Shown here one piece after another: positions 39,801 through 46,980 of a stretch of DNA of 64,000 nucleotides. This stretch comes from Nageia nagi (Eukaryota; Pinophyta): the NCBI GenBank assembly GCA_050084985.1, contig JBITNC010000001.1:67890001-67954000 (forward strand), in the 5' to 3' direction. The position numbers were made by a program, and so were the translations under genes. Every line of letters starts with the position of its first letter. The stretch's first letter is position 1. The notes beneath the pieces were generated by a model. It had not been told where the DNA came from and did no database searches. It was given only the letters and a program-made list of their open reading frames with translations.

Positions 39801-42800
39801 ATATATTTTTTCCTCATAGAATGTGCATTTGATCCAAAATTTGAAGATGCTTCAAGTCATCATAGGTAACCAAAGAAATGAAGACCTACATTCAACGGAG
39901 TGAACCTCGCATGTAGTGATCTATAGTCTAATTATTACACTTGGCGGTTGCAGCAATTAGTCTTCCATGCAATCTGATAAAATGAGAAAATTACATAAAG
40001 ATGCTAACAATCTATACGGCACAAGTGAATGGATGTGTTTGTCCCCATTCACAAGATGATGATGTGATTGGATGTGTTTGTCTCCAATCGCAGTTGTTGA
40101 AGATGATTGGTATGTATGTCCCCACTCACATATGGTTATTATAATTAGATGTGTGCATCTCCAATCATAATAATTGTGAACATATGTGTATGCCTTTATT
40201 CATAATTTCGATGTTGGATAGATGTGTTTGTCCCTATCTATATTTGTTATATGACCTAGGACGGAAGTGTTTGTCCCTATCCTTGGTTCTATGGATAGTG
40301 TGTGTCCCTACTCATACCTTATGCTTTTTATGTCCTATTGTATGGGTTCATCAAGTAGTTATTAGTACACTATCCCCATTTAGCGATTGATGTAATAAGG
40401 GGTGGTGTTAGAATTTTTACATCATTAGTATGTTTGTTGTTTGGATCCACTCATGGTTAGTTTGTTAGAGTTTATTGCTTTATCATTCTCTTGTGACACT
40501 TAGTTATTTGTCACAAGGTTTGTCATAGTCTTTATATATAAATACTTACCATCTAATGAAATAATCACTCCAGTATTGTGAAATCTAATAAGCATACTCT
40601 AAGTTGGCAAGTGGAATATTAAGGCAATAAGTCCAATGCCATCAAGTATAATTAGAATGAATAATAATGAAATCCTTGCCATGCAAAAGAATGTTGAACA
40701 TAGAACATAATTTTGGTGCTATGAGGTTGGGATAGGTGAGGTTCATGTAACCTGAATGTATTGTTGATAGATATCTTTACTCATTGCTTTACCTTCTCGT
40801 CAAGTACGCGACAAGATGAGCATCTACGATAATGTAAGAGATGCATGTGGGTTAATTATATTAGTGTTATTATGTATTTCCTCCAAAAACATCTAACGAA
40901 AAGAAACTAGATTATCTTATCTAAAAAATTAAACAAGGAAGAAAAAGTTGAAAAGAATTCATAGCCTTACGATAGAAAAATGGAGGGCTAGTCAAGACAG
41001 CATCAAATTTAATTGATAGATTATATACCAGGGTAGCAACTAGATGAACTGTGTCCATTTCTGGATTTATTAACAATAATAATAACAAAATATGTTGCTC
41101 CAAGTATTTGCATTATTGTGACAAGAATTCCAAATCTACTCCACCAAAGCCATCGTTTGTATGTCATCTGTGCCAATGAAACAAAAAAACAAAAACACTA
41201 TTAGGGAGTTTATACATTGATACAAAGAAAGTTTTTTATCAAACAACGTAAAACTCAAGATTGGAGACAGTATCTTTCTATGATAGTAAGCTTTTAGGAG
41301 TTGTATGTGACATAGAAGGGGATCTCTAAATGCTCAACAAGACGTAATTTAATCATTGGTGATTCATTCTGAAAGCATTTCTAAGAAAGATAGCTATCTA
41401 AGAGGATATTCAAACATCCAGTTAAAAGCTTTCGAAGTTACACTGAAAACAGCTATGCAAGTTTTCTGAGTGCTTAAAAGAGAATACAAGAAAAAAAAAA
41501 CTAAACAAATCCGAAGTACAAAGCTCTCATACAACAAGGAAGTGGTTTCAATTCCCAACTGATTCTCAACTGACTTTCAAAAATTGATTTCAGTATGTTT
41601 GAGTGCTAAAGGAAGCAAAGGTGTGTGTCTCGCTGAAATCACTTAAAGGTTAAATGACTATTATATTGTGGTATTGTGGCAATGGGAAAATTTAAAAAAA
41701 AAAAAAGCATTTCAGAGACCAAAAAAACATCTAAGGGAGTCCGAAAGACATATTTGGTGTCTACGATGTCTACTAGCATTTTCACATCTCCTGTTACAAG
41801 ATTCACCAAAAAGGGCTTCCCTAGTGCTAGTTTCATATGAAACTTAAGAATGTTGATCTGGTAAAACTTCCCAATTGAACAAAGGTATGATGCTAGTGGA
41901 ACACTTCAAAAAGTCAACGAGCAACTAAACAAGAATAATGTAAACTATAAAGAATGGCCTGATAAATTTACAAGGTAGAAATCCTTTGAACTTAGCAAGA
42001 GGGTGATAGTTGTGCAGAAGAGAATAAAACAAACTGAAGTCAAGGAAGACATGAGCCTACAAAATCAGATGAAATTCAGTGACAATAGCTTAAAGTAGAG
42101 CTTCCAGATTTATACAATCTCGTACCAGATTTGATATTTTTTAATAGCATTCTTTTGCATGTTAGGATATATATGATGTATAAGAAGGGAAATAATTTGA
42201 TTGAAGGAAGCCAAAATAAAAAATCGGAAGTTATGGAAGTACTTGACATGAAAAAGTTTAGCACAGGAGCTGCCAAGTGCCAACTATAAGCAATAATTGC
42301 TAAAATGGGAAAACACACTTCAAAAGAAGATTATTAAAGTTGGCTTCATGAAGACAATTAAAAAAAGCTTGGAATCAATACTTGGCATGACAAAGGTCGA
42401 CATTGGACCTGCAAACTCTAAGCAATACTTGGTCGAATCTAACAGTTACACAACAGAAGACAGCACATGGATTATGGAAGAACTGTATCAAAGTTGGCTT
42501 CATGTGAACAATCATAACCTTCTGAACCAAAGCAAGATGATAGAGACATGGATTCTATATTGATACAGTTGTGGAAAACAAACAGCCAGAGAGGAAAGAG
42601 AAACAAAATTGAATGTGGGACATCTTAAACAAACAGCCAGGAAGGGAAGAGAAACAAAACTGAATGTGGGTCATGGAAAACAATCAGCCAGAAAGAAAAA
42701 AGGTAAAACATTGAATGTTAAAAAAGAGATGAGCAAAAGTTGTACATAAGGAACTAGGAAGTGACAGGAAAGCTTAAGGAGCAAAATATAAGGAGGACTA

Positions 42801-45093
42801 TAAGTCTGTTGTGAAAAATCTCAACTCCCTATTGGAACTAACACTCTCCTAAGTTGACCACCTTGCATGGCTAAGTATTACGGGAATATCCTAACTGAAG
42901 GTTACAAGAGAAAAGGATCTCTATCTTGTCTTCTTATGGTCTTAATGAAACCAACGTTTTTTTAGTTCCCTAACTATTTCACGACCCCAAACACATAATG
43001 TCCATTTTAATTTTCTTTCTCCTATAAATATCAAGAATCTTCTCCTATGACTTGAAATATAAAATACTTCTTCACTTATGTTTCAGAATTTACCTTTGAA
43101 CATGGCAAATCGAATTCAATCCATACCCTGCCAAAATAAGGTTTACCGAGAAAGGGAGGGACCCACTGCAAAGAACAAAAGAATCATAATCATGCACATT
43201 ACTTGGTACGTGCCACCAACTCAAAGTAATCACCACCCTGCATGGGGAACAAGACTCCGAAGTGATAGTAGGTTTGTGCCAGAGATAGGTGGGCATCCTT
43301 CTGGGTGTCTTGTCATGGAAGACAAGGCAAGAGCTACATACAAAGGCATTTGCAACTTGGCAGTTCCGCATTTGCAACTCTTAGGACCATGGATAGGTCA
43401 AGGTTGATGGAATCCGATTTGTGATCTCTCCACATCTCAATGCAAAAGTTTCAGGACTGCCGGAGGACGAAGAAGTTATCAAGAAGGTGAAGACTAAGCA
43501 GGTGGAGCAGCTTGCAAAATTTCTAAAGGGCCAGGAAACATTCTGCTAACTTCAGTCTGGAATTGCCCGTGAATCCCTTCCAAATCCATGGGATAGAGTA
43601 GCCAAAGTGGTGATGAAGTATTTGACTCTGGATGAGAAGAGGATATTTGGTTACCATATCTTGAATCCTATACACCACCAAGAGCCGCTGAATATTTTTG
43701 CTTTTTTATTTCAAGATCTGGAAAAATCTATCAACGCAAGGAAGCTACCACTTCACTAGGGGCTCCTCAAAATGATTGTTTGTTACATGCCTGAGAGGAA
43801 AAGGAAAAGGAGGAAAAAAAGGGTAGGGACTCCAAGGGGAAGCAGCCTCCCTATCTCCCAAACACAATTGCTCCTCAGACCTAGAAGGAAGGGGACTGAA
43901 ACTAATAAAGGAAAGGAAGCGGCAATTCAAAACATATTAGATTCAAGGGAGGAAAACTGTGGCACCCCTCTAGGCAAAAGGAGGAAGGTCACCATTGAGG
44001 AACAGTCAGAATGAAAATTGTAGAAGACTTGGAGGATTCTGGGTAAAAGAAGACAGCAGTGGAGCAGAAAGCAGCTAGAGCACAAGAGATAGTGGGGGGC
44101 AGGAGGCAGCATCTTCGGTAAGAGGTCCAAAGAAGTACGCAGTGGAAGAAGCCAAGGTCAATTACAAATTACTTGAAGACCTGTCCCAAACCCTGTGTCT
44201 GAACCTATTAGCTGAAGAGGTAGCAATACATATTAAAGCTTCAGCGGAGTTTCTGAAGAAAGTTGAAGAATGAAAGGAAGGGACCAGTCCAAGACCAAGG
44301 GTAAAAGCAAAGATTATATTTGTGATGTTGCTGTTATTTGTTTCTGCTTATGCATTTTTGTTGAGCTTTACCGGCAAGTAAGTTTTATGTAGGCAACAAG
44401 CCTCAAAACCCCCCGGACTAATACCACCAAAAAAAAAAAAAAAAAATAGCTCTGAAATTTTCATTTCCACGAATCTAATGCTCTGTTCAATTTGTTTTCT
44501 GACTAAAAATCTCATTCCTTTTCAAAGTCATTCATCCTTTATCCAACAGATGTTTAAAAAAGTCAAAAAAAATCAGGAACCATCAAAACAGATGTTTTGT
44601 TTAGCTTAACTTTACTCCTCGCTAAAAAAAGATTTAATACTCAATTTTAAACGTACTTCTCCAGATGCCATAAATTTACTCTGCTGTTTTGTTCTCCGCG
44701 GACCAAAAACCTCGTTTTCCTTCAAACTGTTCCCCAAAAGCTTCAATAATAGCTAAATTTACCACAAACAGTGTAATTCTAACCCTAGAAATCAGAAATC
44801 CACATACATACCCGACGCTGTTGCCTCACAGCACTGCTGGCACCAAATTCGCCATCCTGTTGCTCAAGTATCACGGAGGCCGTGGCTGCCTGGGCTTTAG
44901 CGCTGCCGAACATCCACAAAATTCGGACCCCCGAAGAAACACCAATTATAACCACGGGAGCCGTCAAATCTCCCTTACATTCCAACGAAATCCACGTCGT
45001 CGCCGCCAAAACAACCACATACAAAAACCCTAACACCAACACAGTAGTTCTCACATTCTTCCATTTCGAGATCGCCGTCGTGACCGCATCCAT
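12770..45093 (-). CDS. Plant sn-1-specific diacylglycerol lipase-like protein (class 3 lipase), 14 exons
   Basis: CDS exons in gene order: 45093-44812, 41167-41029, 32153-31934, 31831-31731, 24707-24586, 24484-24393, 24170-24066, 21791-21637, 19222-19047, 18614-18508, 16253-16156, 15746-14817, 12981-12916, 12857-12770. Phases agree throughout. The product is about 893 aa if one base missing from exon 7 is allowed for. Four membrane segments (exons 1-3) precede the class 3 lipase fold. The nucleophile Ser (about 488) lies in GHSLGG. The likely acid is Asp in YNDEFSARL (about 538) and the likely base is His in MFVDHMPW (about 839), all in diacylglycerol-lipase context. Expected role: an integral membrane enzyme hydrolysing sn-1 acyl chains of diacylglycerol. 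The roughly 300-residue hydrophilic stretch between Asp and His resembles the regulatory insert of DAGL. The family call is strong; substrate and location are inference. Confidence 0.85.
12916..12981 (-). CDS. Lipase exon 13
   Basis: Encodes CHYAMQKVLETRSMRN then RDNNY, the helix that follows the His motif in the family. Phase 2 to phase 2, acceptor ATTTTCAG, donor GTTAGA. Confidence 0.8.
13814..13942. repeat. Degenerate 81-bp tandem repeat in intron 12
   Basis: The segment from ACCTCAAAATAGCAATCAAA (13814) recurs at 13895 with a few changes, including the shared run TTGGTCAAAGGAGA. The rest of intron 12 (12982-14816) shows nothing coding, and an extremely AT-rich patch at about 14480-14580. 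Confidence 0.65.
14097..14184. repeat. Near-exact 44-bp tandem duplication
   Basis: The unit beginning TTGAGAACTAATGAGAAGCT is repeated at 14141 with one visible difference near its end (CCCAC versus CCCGC). This looks like a recent duplication inside intron 12. Confidence 0.9.
14817..15746 (-). CDS. Lipase exon 12: Asp and His of the triad and a long insert
   Basis: The largest exon, 930 bases. It opens with SIIYNDEFSARLSVNSILRL, which holds the likely catalytic Asp, and an alanine-rich helix. A long polar, low-conservation stretch follows. It closes with EMFVPGLVIHIVP, CRESFKDIVVSPSMFVDHMP and the likely catalytic His (plus 14828-14830). Acceptor ACATGCAG, donor GTAAGC, phase 2 to phase 2. 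Confidence 0.9.
16098..16143. repeat. 23-bp tandem duplication beside exon 11
   Basis: CCCTATAAGATTTGGCAAAA occurs twice, 23 bases apart, within 60 bases of the exon 11 donor. Confidence 0.85.
16156..16253 (-). CDS. Lipase exon 11
   Basis: Encodes LYKRYPSLHAYSYGVLPCVD then AVVADACSGFVT. This is the conserved strand after the nucleophile helix. Acceptor TTTCGCAG, donor GTAAAA, phase 0 to phase 2. Confidence 0.9.
16262..16362. repeat. About 50-bp tandem duplication upstream of exon 11
   Basis: TCAAGATATAATGAATAAAT (about 16269) and its near copy (about 16319) lie in intron 10 just before the exon 11 acceptor. The rest of intron 10 (to 18507) shows no recognisable gene. Confidence 0.7.
18508..18614 (-). 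CDS. Lipase exon 10: nucleophile elbow
   Basis: Encodes FLSSLLGPGGECQGYALRFV followed by GHSLGGAIGALAGIM. GHSLGG is the GxSxG nucleophile elbow, with the catalytic Ser codon at plus 18544-18546. Acceptor GAAAACAG, donor GTACAC, phase 1 to phase 0. Confidence 0.95.
19047..19222 (-). CDS. Lipase exon 9
   Basis: Encodes SNALEENVKERVALSFPHFG, then HSGIVEAARDLCMQLDGN and a variable acidic loop. HFGHSGIVEAAR is strongly conserved in plant class 3 lipases of this type. Phase 2 to phase 1, acceptor TTTGTAG, donor GTAGGG. Confidence 0.9.
20500..21110 (+). pseudogene. PPR-protein pseudogene relic in intron 8
   Basis: The plus strand carries two broken pentatricopeptide units, ENALHTFKHMQL (about 20570) and GYAENGFSEKVLQTVKQMQL (about 20770), followed by VNILPPCAIVELYLAIHGS. 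After a deletion and a stop comes the E-domain-like run TIKPESLLWMCVVGVCGSHK then NVGIGEFVATILFF. The order matches a plant PLS-class PPR protein with its middle lost. Organelle RNA editing factors are the usual role of that class; this copy cannot be functional. Confidence 0.75.
21637..21791 (-). CDS. Lipase exon 8: start of the lipase core
   Basis: Encodes EAAYFVVVAHHLRCVIISVR then GTETPEDLLTDGLC. The VIISVRGTETPEDLLTD block is the Lipase_3 core strand and oxyanion-side loop. It runs from phase 0 to phase 2, acceptor TTTTTCAG, donor GTAAGG. Confidence 0.9.
22445..22710 (+). pseudogene. LINE-type RNase H relic in intron 7
   Basis: The plus strand reads VKVLIQEIKMAMQQNLQHLL, then VKRDSEIIINDL, a stop, and YWDGNEPANILAKHASE. 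This order, an RDS motif and then DGN.PAN.LAK, is that of the RVT_3 RNase H domain at the C-terminus of some plant LINE ORF2 proteins. It is short and has a stop, so it is a relic. Confidence 0.5.
22711..24065. other. Intron 7 remainder, nothing recognised
   Basis: AT-rich DNA without a supported open frame. The stretch at 23080-23520 has near-continuous codon-like composition but no motif I can name. Confidence 0.35.
24066..24170 (-). CDS. Lipase exon 7, carries a one-base deficit
   Basis: Encodes RPVLEGDNWWRGHAAAFLKY followed by LNLPP. The conserved continuation ALRKGRVHQ is readable only in the next frame. The slip falls at a run of five C on the minus strand (plus GGGGG, 24096-24100). 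As written, translation runs out of frame and meets TGA at the exon end. Acceptor TTTGTAG and donor GTGAGT are intact. With one more base the exon is 106 bases and every phase agrees. Confidence 0.85.
24393..24484 (-). CDS. Lipase exon 6
   Basis: Encodes GPLLDVGRNPILFPCVWLYR and QGILTPWSRS, phase 0 to phase 2, with acceptor CATGCAG and donor GTTATC. It lies 101 bases from exon 5. Confidence 0.85.
24586..24707 (-). CDS. Lipase exon 5
   Basis: Starts in phase 1 after TATACAG and encodes LALLQRQRPVLPPLEQF, then EAVILHPFAEAAYT. It ends in phase 0 at the donor GTATGG. The segment precedes the lipase core and is conserved in plant DAGL-like proteins. Confidence 0.85.
26091..26264. repeat. Three tandem copies of a 58-bp unit
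   Basis: Units start at 26091, 26149 and 26207. Each contains AGATCTGCCCGGAAAGATTA and, in the first two, AGTCCGGAATTACATATTTA. The first two are almost identical; the third decays near its end. Confidence 0.9.
26585..26810. repeat. Tandem duplication, 113-bp unit
   Basis: The block beginning ATGACCCTGAGGAATAATAC recurs at 26698. Both copies carry CCCCTGCTTCAGGCAAGAGA and GTCCTAACAGCAGTGG with scattered substitutions. Confidence 0.85.
28728..29373 (+). repeat. Long direct repeat, copy A
   Basis: Begins TGATGGGTTTTAATCCAT and matches 29785-30999 through the blocks ACAAAGAGATCCAGTT, AGAGGAGATCACCATCCCCT and TTGCTAACTCAGCAATT-like sequence. The offset is about 1057 bases. It is not clearly an LTR pair, since no primer-binding site or polypurine tract adjoins it. 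Confidence 0.8.
29395..29550. repeat. Minisatellite-like CCTGTGGCAGCCTGTAG array
   Basis: A unit of about 50 bp starting TAGCCGTGTTCCTGTGCCAG is duplicated exactly, and shorter degenerate CTGTGGCAGCCTGTAGA units follow. The long open frame across it on the minus strand is a by-product of the repeat. Confidence 0.8.
29785..30999 (+). repeat. Long direct repeat, copy B, split by an insertion
   Basis: Follows copy A from TGATGGGTTTTAATCCATTA to GCAATTAATTCC (30342) and resumes at TTGACTTTATAGCT (30950). The 607 bases between are absent from copy A. Confidence 0.8.
30343..30949. mobile_element. GC-rich-ended 607-bp insertion of unknown class
   Basis: Present in copy B of the duplication and missing from copy A, so it is an insertion. 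Its two ends are much richer in G+C than the surroundings, while its middle is AT-rich. The word GGAGCGTC occurs three times, near 30377, 30837 and 30875. I see no terminal inverted repeat, no clear target-site duplication and no coding sequence. It could be a non-autonomous transposon or filler DNA. Confidence 0.55.
31204..31256. repeat. 17-bp GC-rich direct repeat
   Basis: GCCTCGCCTTAATGCGG occurs at 31204 and 31240, separated by a G/T-rich linker. Intronic; no function is apparent. Confidence 0.8.
31731..31831 (-). CDS. Lipase exon 4, with a GC donor
   Basis: Encodes SILEADEVDSVAGLLGDLVA then YRASGAGHLEFLAG, a highly conserved stretch of the family. The exon ends CTTGCAG and the intron begins GCAACC. 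No GT lies close enough to keep the frame, so this is a GC-AG intron. Confidence 0.85.
31934..32153 (-). CDS. Lipase exon 3: TM4 and start of the cytosolic part
   Basis: The acceptor ATTACAACAG starts the exon in phase 1, giving GINSHGGVWKQ. Membrane segment 4 is IIVVALAIIAWLLVIAQCCAG. The conserved block DVLKWRSFYARHD, then HYREIFDHGIREVLCCLGR, follows. The donor is GTATGT in phase 2. An alternative upstream acceptor (TTTCTCAG at about 32222) would not keep frame with exon 2. Confidence 0.85.
33519..33700 (+). mobile_element. Possible tRNA-derived SINE head
   Basis: TGGTATAATGGTT (33527-33539) resembles a pol III A box and GAGTTCAAATCC (33569-33580) a B box, 42 bases apart. A T run follows at about 33619. 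This is the layout of a plant tRNA-derived SINE. The anticodon arm does not fold as a tRNA gene. The 3' end and target-site duplication were not found. Confidence 0.4.
33641..33727. repeat. Three degenerate units of about 32 bp
   Basis: Repeats of the pattern GTAAATGCAATGCGCTTAAC with changes, at about 33641, 33671 and 33702. Confidence 0.5.
36350..37380. repeat. Degenerate CTCATTCGCACAAG / GATGTCATC repeat region
   Basis: CTTCGCTCATTCGCAYAAG-like words recur at about 36893, 36958, 37123 and 37190, mixed with words like GCTGATGTCATC. Unit boundaries are blurred. It passes directly into the 160-bp array. Confidence 0.5.
37395..37930. repeat. Four tandem units of about 160 bp
   Basis: Units begin near 37397, 37556, 37716 and 37846 with GAGCAAAATGACCTTTGTAG-like sequence, then a GATGTGGCA word, then a TGACATCAGCTC or TGACGTCAGCTC word. 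The last unit is shorter. Divergence between units is high, so the array is old. Confidence 0.65.
38475..38670 (+). repeat. 5' LTR of the small element
   Basis: Begins TGTTAGGATTATTACATC and ends AAATCTTATA. A TATA-like TATGTATAAATAC follows the block TTTGTCACAAGGTTTGTCAT shared with the 3' LTR. Confidence 0.85.
38671..38682 (+). other. Primer-binding site, initiator tRNA-Met type
   Basis: TGGTATCAAAGC immediately follows the LTR; the usual site is TGGTATCAGAGC. It fixes the element's orientation as plus. Confidence 0.8.
40025..40315 (+). repeat. Array of eight covarying hairpins before the PPT
   Basis: Eight units, spaced 32-43 bp, each a stem around a loop like ATGTGTTTGTCC. Left arm, loop, right arm: unit 1 GTGAATGG / 12 nt / CCATTCAC; unit 2 GTGATTGG / 12 nt / CCAATCGC; unit 4 a 13-bp stem with two mismatches (40036-40048 with 40061-40073); unit 6 TGGATAG / 12 nt / CTATCTA; unit 7 AGGACGG / 12 nt / CTATCCT; unit 8 ATGGATAG / 9 nt / CTACTCAT. 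Units 3 and 5 pair less well (about 6 of 8, and 10 of 11 with wobble). The arms differ between units while the pairing is mostly kept. Confidence 0.8.
40397..40405 (+). other. Polypurine tract of the small element
   Basis: AAGGGGTGG directly before the TGTTAG start of the 3' LTR. Confidence 0.75.
40406..40590 (+). repeat. 3' LTR of the small element
   Basis: Begins TGTTAGAATTTTTACATCAT and shares TTTGTCACAAGGTTTGTCAT and ATAAATACTTACCATCTAAT-like sequence with the 5' LTR. It lacks about 10 bases present in the 5' copy. Confidence 0.85.
41029..41167 (-). CDS. Lipase exon 2: TM3
   Basis: The acceptor GGCACAG leads into MTYKRWLWWSRFG in phase 0. The span FGILVTIMQILGATYFVIII is membrane segment 3, and a short serine-rich loop follows. 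The exon ends in phase 1 at CCTG before GTATAT. The aromatic WLWWSRF signature and exact phase fit on both sides support it. Confidence 0.8.
42574..42722. repeat. Three tandem units of about 51 bp in intron 1
   Basis: AACAGCCAGAGAGGAAAGAG (42581), its near copy at 42632 and a decayed copy at 42682, each followed by a TGAATGT word. Confidence 0.8.
43403..44014 (+). pseudogene. Unidentified repeat-borne protein family, copy 2
   Basis: One plus-strand frame with two in-frame stops. It reads VDGIRFVISPHLNAKVSGLP, then NPWDRVAKVVMKYLTLDEKR, FGYHILNPIHHQEPLNIFAF and DLEKSINARKLPLH, a stop, GLLKMIVCYMPER and a strongly basic tail KRKRRKKR. The blocks match copies at 8.6-9.8 kb and 46981-47558 in order. 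I do not recognise it. The basic tail could be a nuclear-import or nucleic-acid-binding segment; that is inference. Confidence 0.6.
44429..44446 (+). other. Poly(A) run of 18 ending a retroposed segment
   Basis: Eighteen A residues lie about 415 bases after the end of copy 2 on its sense strand. A poly(A) end suggests retroposition of a transcript or a non-LTR element. No flanking target-site duplication was found. Confidence 0.5.
44812..45093 (-). CDS. Lipase exon 1: start, TM1 and TM2
   Basis: Encodes 94 residues beginning MDAVTTAISKWK. Hydrophobic spans TTVLVLGFLYVVVLAATTWI and LTAPVVIIGVSSGV are membrane segments 1 and 2. The exon ends in phase 0 after VRQQRR at donor GTATGT. The frame stays open upstream to an ATG at 45291, which would add 66 residues. 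The ATG at 45093 is preferred because it puts TM1 close to the N-terminus, as in DAGL-type lipases. Confidence 0.75.
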
Positions 45094-46980
45094 GCTCCCT
45101 AACAGCAAATAATTCGTATCACTACCCCGTACAACAATGTAATTCAAAGGCGGATGGCAAAAATTTCTCAGTTTTCTGCAAACAAGCCTTCTTTGCCGGA
45201 GGATGTAAGGCTTGAGACGCATCAAAGCGTAAAGCATGGGGGCGCCTGTGAAAGATATGCTGATTCCAATTTTCCTGTGGCAACGAATCACGATATATTC
45301 GGATTCGCTTCTGCCGGAATCGAATTCTCAATTCGAATTGTGATTTGATGGCTGGTGATTGATTTGGTATTCATATTCAAACGTTAATTTGCAGCTTGCT
45401 TGGGCGTTTTATTGGTCTTCTTCAACGACGTGCTGCAGGGGAAACGTTGGGCTTGGTCCTCAAAAATGACAGCAGCCGGAAACGTCGGGCATAACAAAGA
45501 GATCTTACAAATAAATTATACGTTGAATTTGGTATTTGTTTATGTTCAATAAATTTTAAAATGTATGTAATTAGTTTGAGCGTTTTATTTTAATAATAAG
45601 TTATTTTGTTGGTCGAAATTTTTTTGCACGTAATTTTTATTAGCATTAAATTTTGCATCAATTGGAATAATATTTTTCGTAAATCCATAAATTGGTTCAG
45701 ATTTCAAACGAACACACCTCAGATCTGGTACTTAAACTCCATGATCAACTTTTGTTCAAGTTTAGTCATTTAAATAGTAGGTAACATCACTTGTGAATAT
45801 GAAATGCTCATATCAACATCTTCGTTGTTATCGATATTGATGAATAAAATGATGAAATAAAGATGAAAAATCATGTATAAGAGAGTATTAACAAATACTT
45901 TGATATGTGGTATCAAGAGATAAAGTTAGAAACAAATAGTTGCATAACCTATTTTACTTTAACCGTTTCCCTAAAATCTCAATTTGAAGTTCTACATTTT
46001 GAAATTTAATTATTTTTTCTATAGTTTAAGCCCCAAACTTTTAAATTTTTGCTCCCAATTGAATTAATTTCATATCTTGAGCATACGAACGCTATTTTGA
46101 CTATCATTTTTCTATGTGGAGCAAACTGGGGCTTGTTTTCATGAAATTGGTTGTATGCCTAAATTATAAAGATTCAATGGGGGTCATTCTTTTTTTCAAT
46201 AAGGGTAAAAGATATTTACGACGAGTTTTCCACAACACAGGGCCCCAAAACCTTTATGTACATGAGAGTATAAATATTATGCAGTATTACATTTGAGTCA
46301 AAAAACTATCATAAAGTTTCTTCGTAGTTAAACAAAATGCTATAGGCTATCATCTTTCTTCACTGGCTCCTGATCGCACCAACCATGCACTGGTTGCACT
46401 ATTGAGCTCCACTCAACTTCAAAGTTTGAGTCTTTCTTATTGAAACAGTCCCAAAGAAGTTCCATTTCCATATTCATTAATCATTTTGAATTTGGGATTA
46501 GGATGGCCATAGGGATTTCTTTCTGATTAGATGTTAGAGTCACTATCCATCATTCCCTACCAAGCTTCTGTTTATTGTACCATGGGTATTGAATAGTCTT
46601 CATTACCTGTCTAACTAAATGAACATTCCTCCATTATTTTCCTCCCCTTCCAATTCATCCCCATTCAACAAAATATCTAAGTTTCTTGTAGACTTTCTTA
46701 AATCTCATTTTAGGGATGAAAGTCTACAACTTACTTGGCCCAGCAAGATCCTACTCAGAGCAGTTCTTCTAAGGAATTTGTTCCTCTGGGAGGGCCCGGA
46801 GATCATCCTCATTCAGATGGCTTTGGTTTCCTGTAGGGAAATTAACATCCACATCCTTATTTTCAATTATTAGGGGTGATAAATACATGTCATTTGGTTC
46901 TTCTAGAGGATCCCAAAGATCTTCAGACACATCCTCCATCAACTAACTTAGGAATCCCTTAGGGGAATTCTCCACCATAT
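45094..46980. other. Upstream region of the lipase gene, no other gene
   Basis: The first 400 bases upstream of the lipase ATG are noticeably richer in G+C than the rest, fitting a promoter and 5' UTR on the minus strand. No TATA box can be chosen with confidence. From about 45.5 kb the DNA is AT-rich with no supported frame. Confidence 0.45.

Larger units (their letters stand above)
38475..40590 (+). mobile_element. Small non-autonomous LTR retrotransposon with TSD
   Basis: Two LTRs of 196 and 185 bp bound 1.7 kb without coding sequence. The primer-binding site TGGTATCAAAGC (38671-38682) differs by one base from the usual initiator-tRNA-Met site. A polypurine tract AAGGGGTGG (40397-40405) abuts the 3' LTR. 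The flanks AAGCA (38470-38474) and AAGCA (40590-40594) fit a 4-5 bp duplication, with one base of ambiguity at the LTR edge. It lies in intron 2 of the lipase gene, antisense to it. LTR size is TRIM-like; the internal part is longer than in typical TRIMs. Confidence 0.85.
32154..41028 (-). other. Lipase intron 2, 8.9 kb
   Basis: Runs from the exon 2 donor GTATAT to the exon 3 acceptor ATTACAACAG. It contains the SINE-like head, degenerate tandem arrays (36.35-37.95 kb) and a complete small LTR element (38475-40590). Nothing further is recognised in 32154-33510, 33730-36340 or 40595-41028. Confidence 0.75.

Noticed and set aside
45094-45291. 66-residue N-terminal extension of the lipase from the ATG at 45291
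   Set aside because: In-frame, but it would push TM1 far from the N-terminus, unlike the family; probably 5' UTR.
44689-45348. Plus-strand frames over lipase exon 1
   Set aside because: Shadows of the minus-strand exon; the exon's hydrophobic coding and splice donor explain the open frames.
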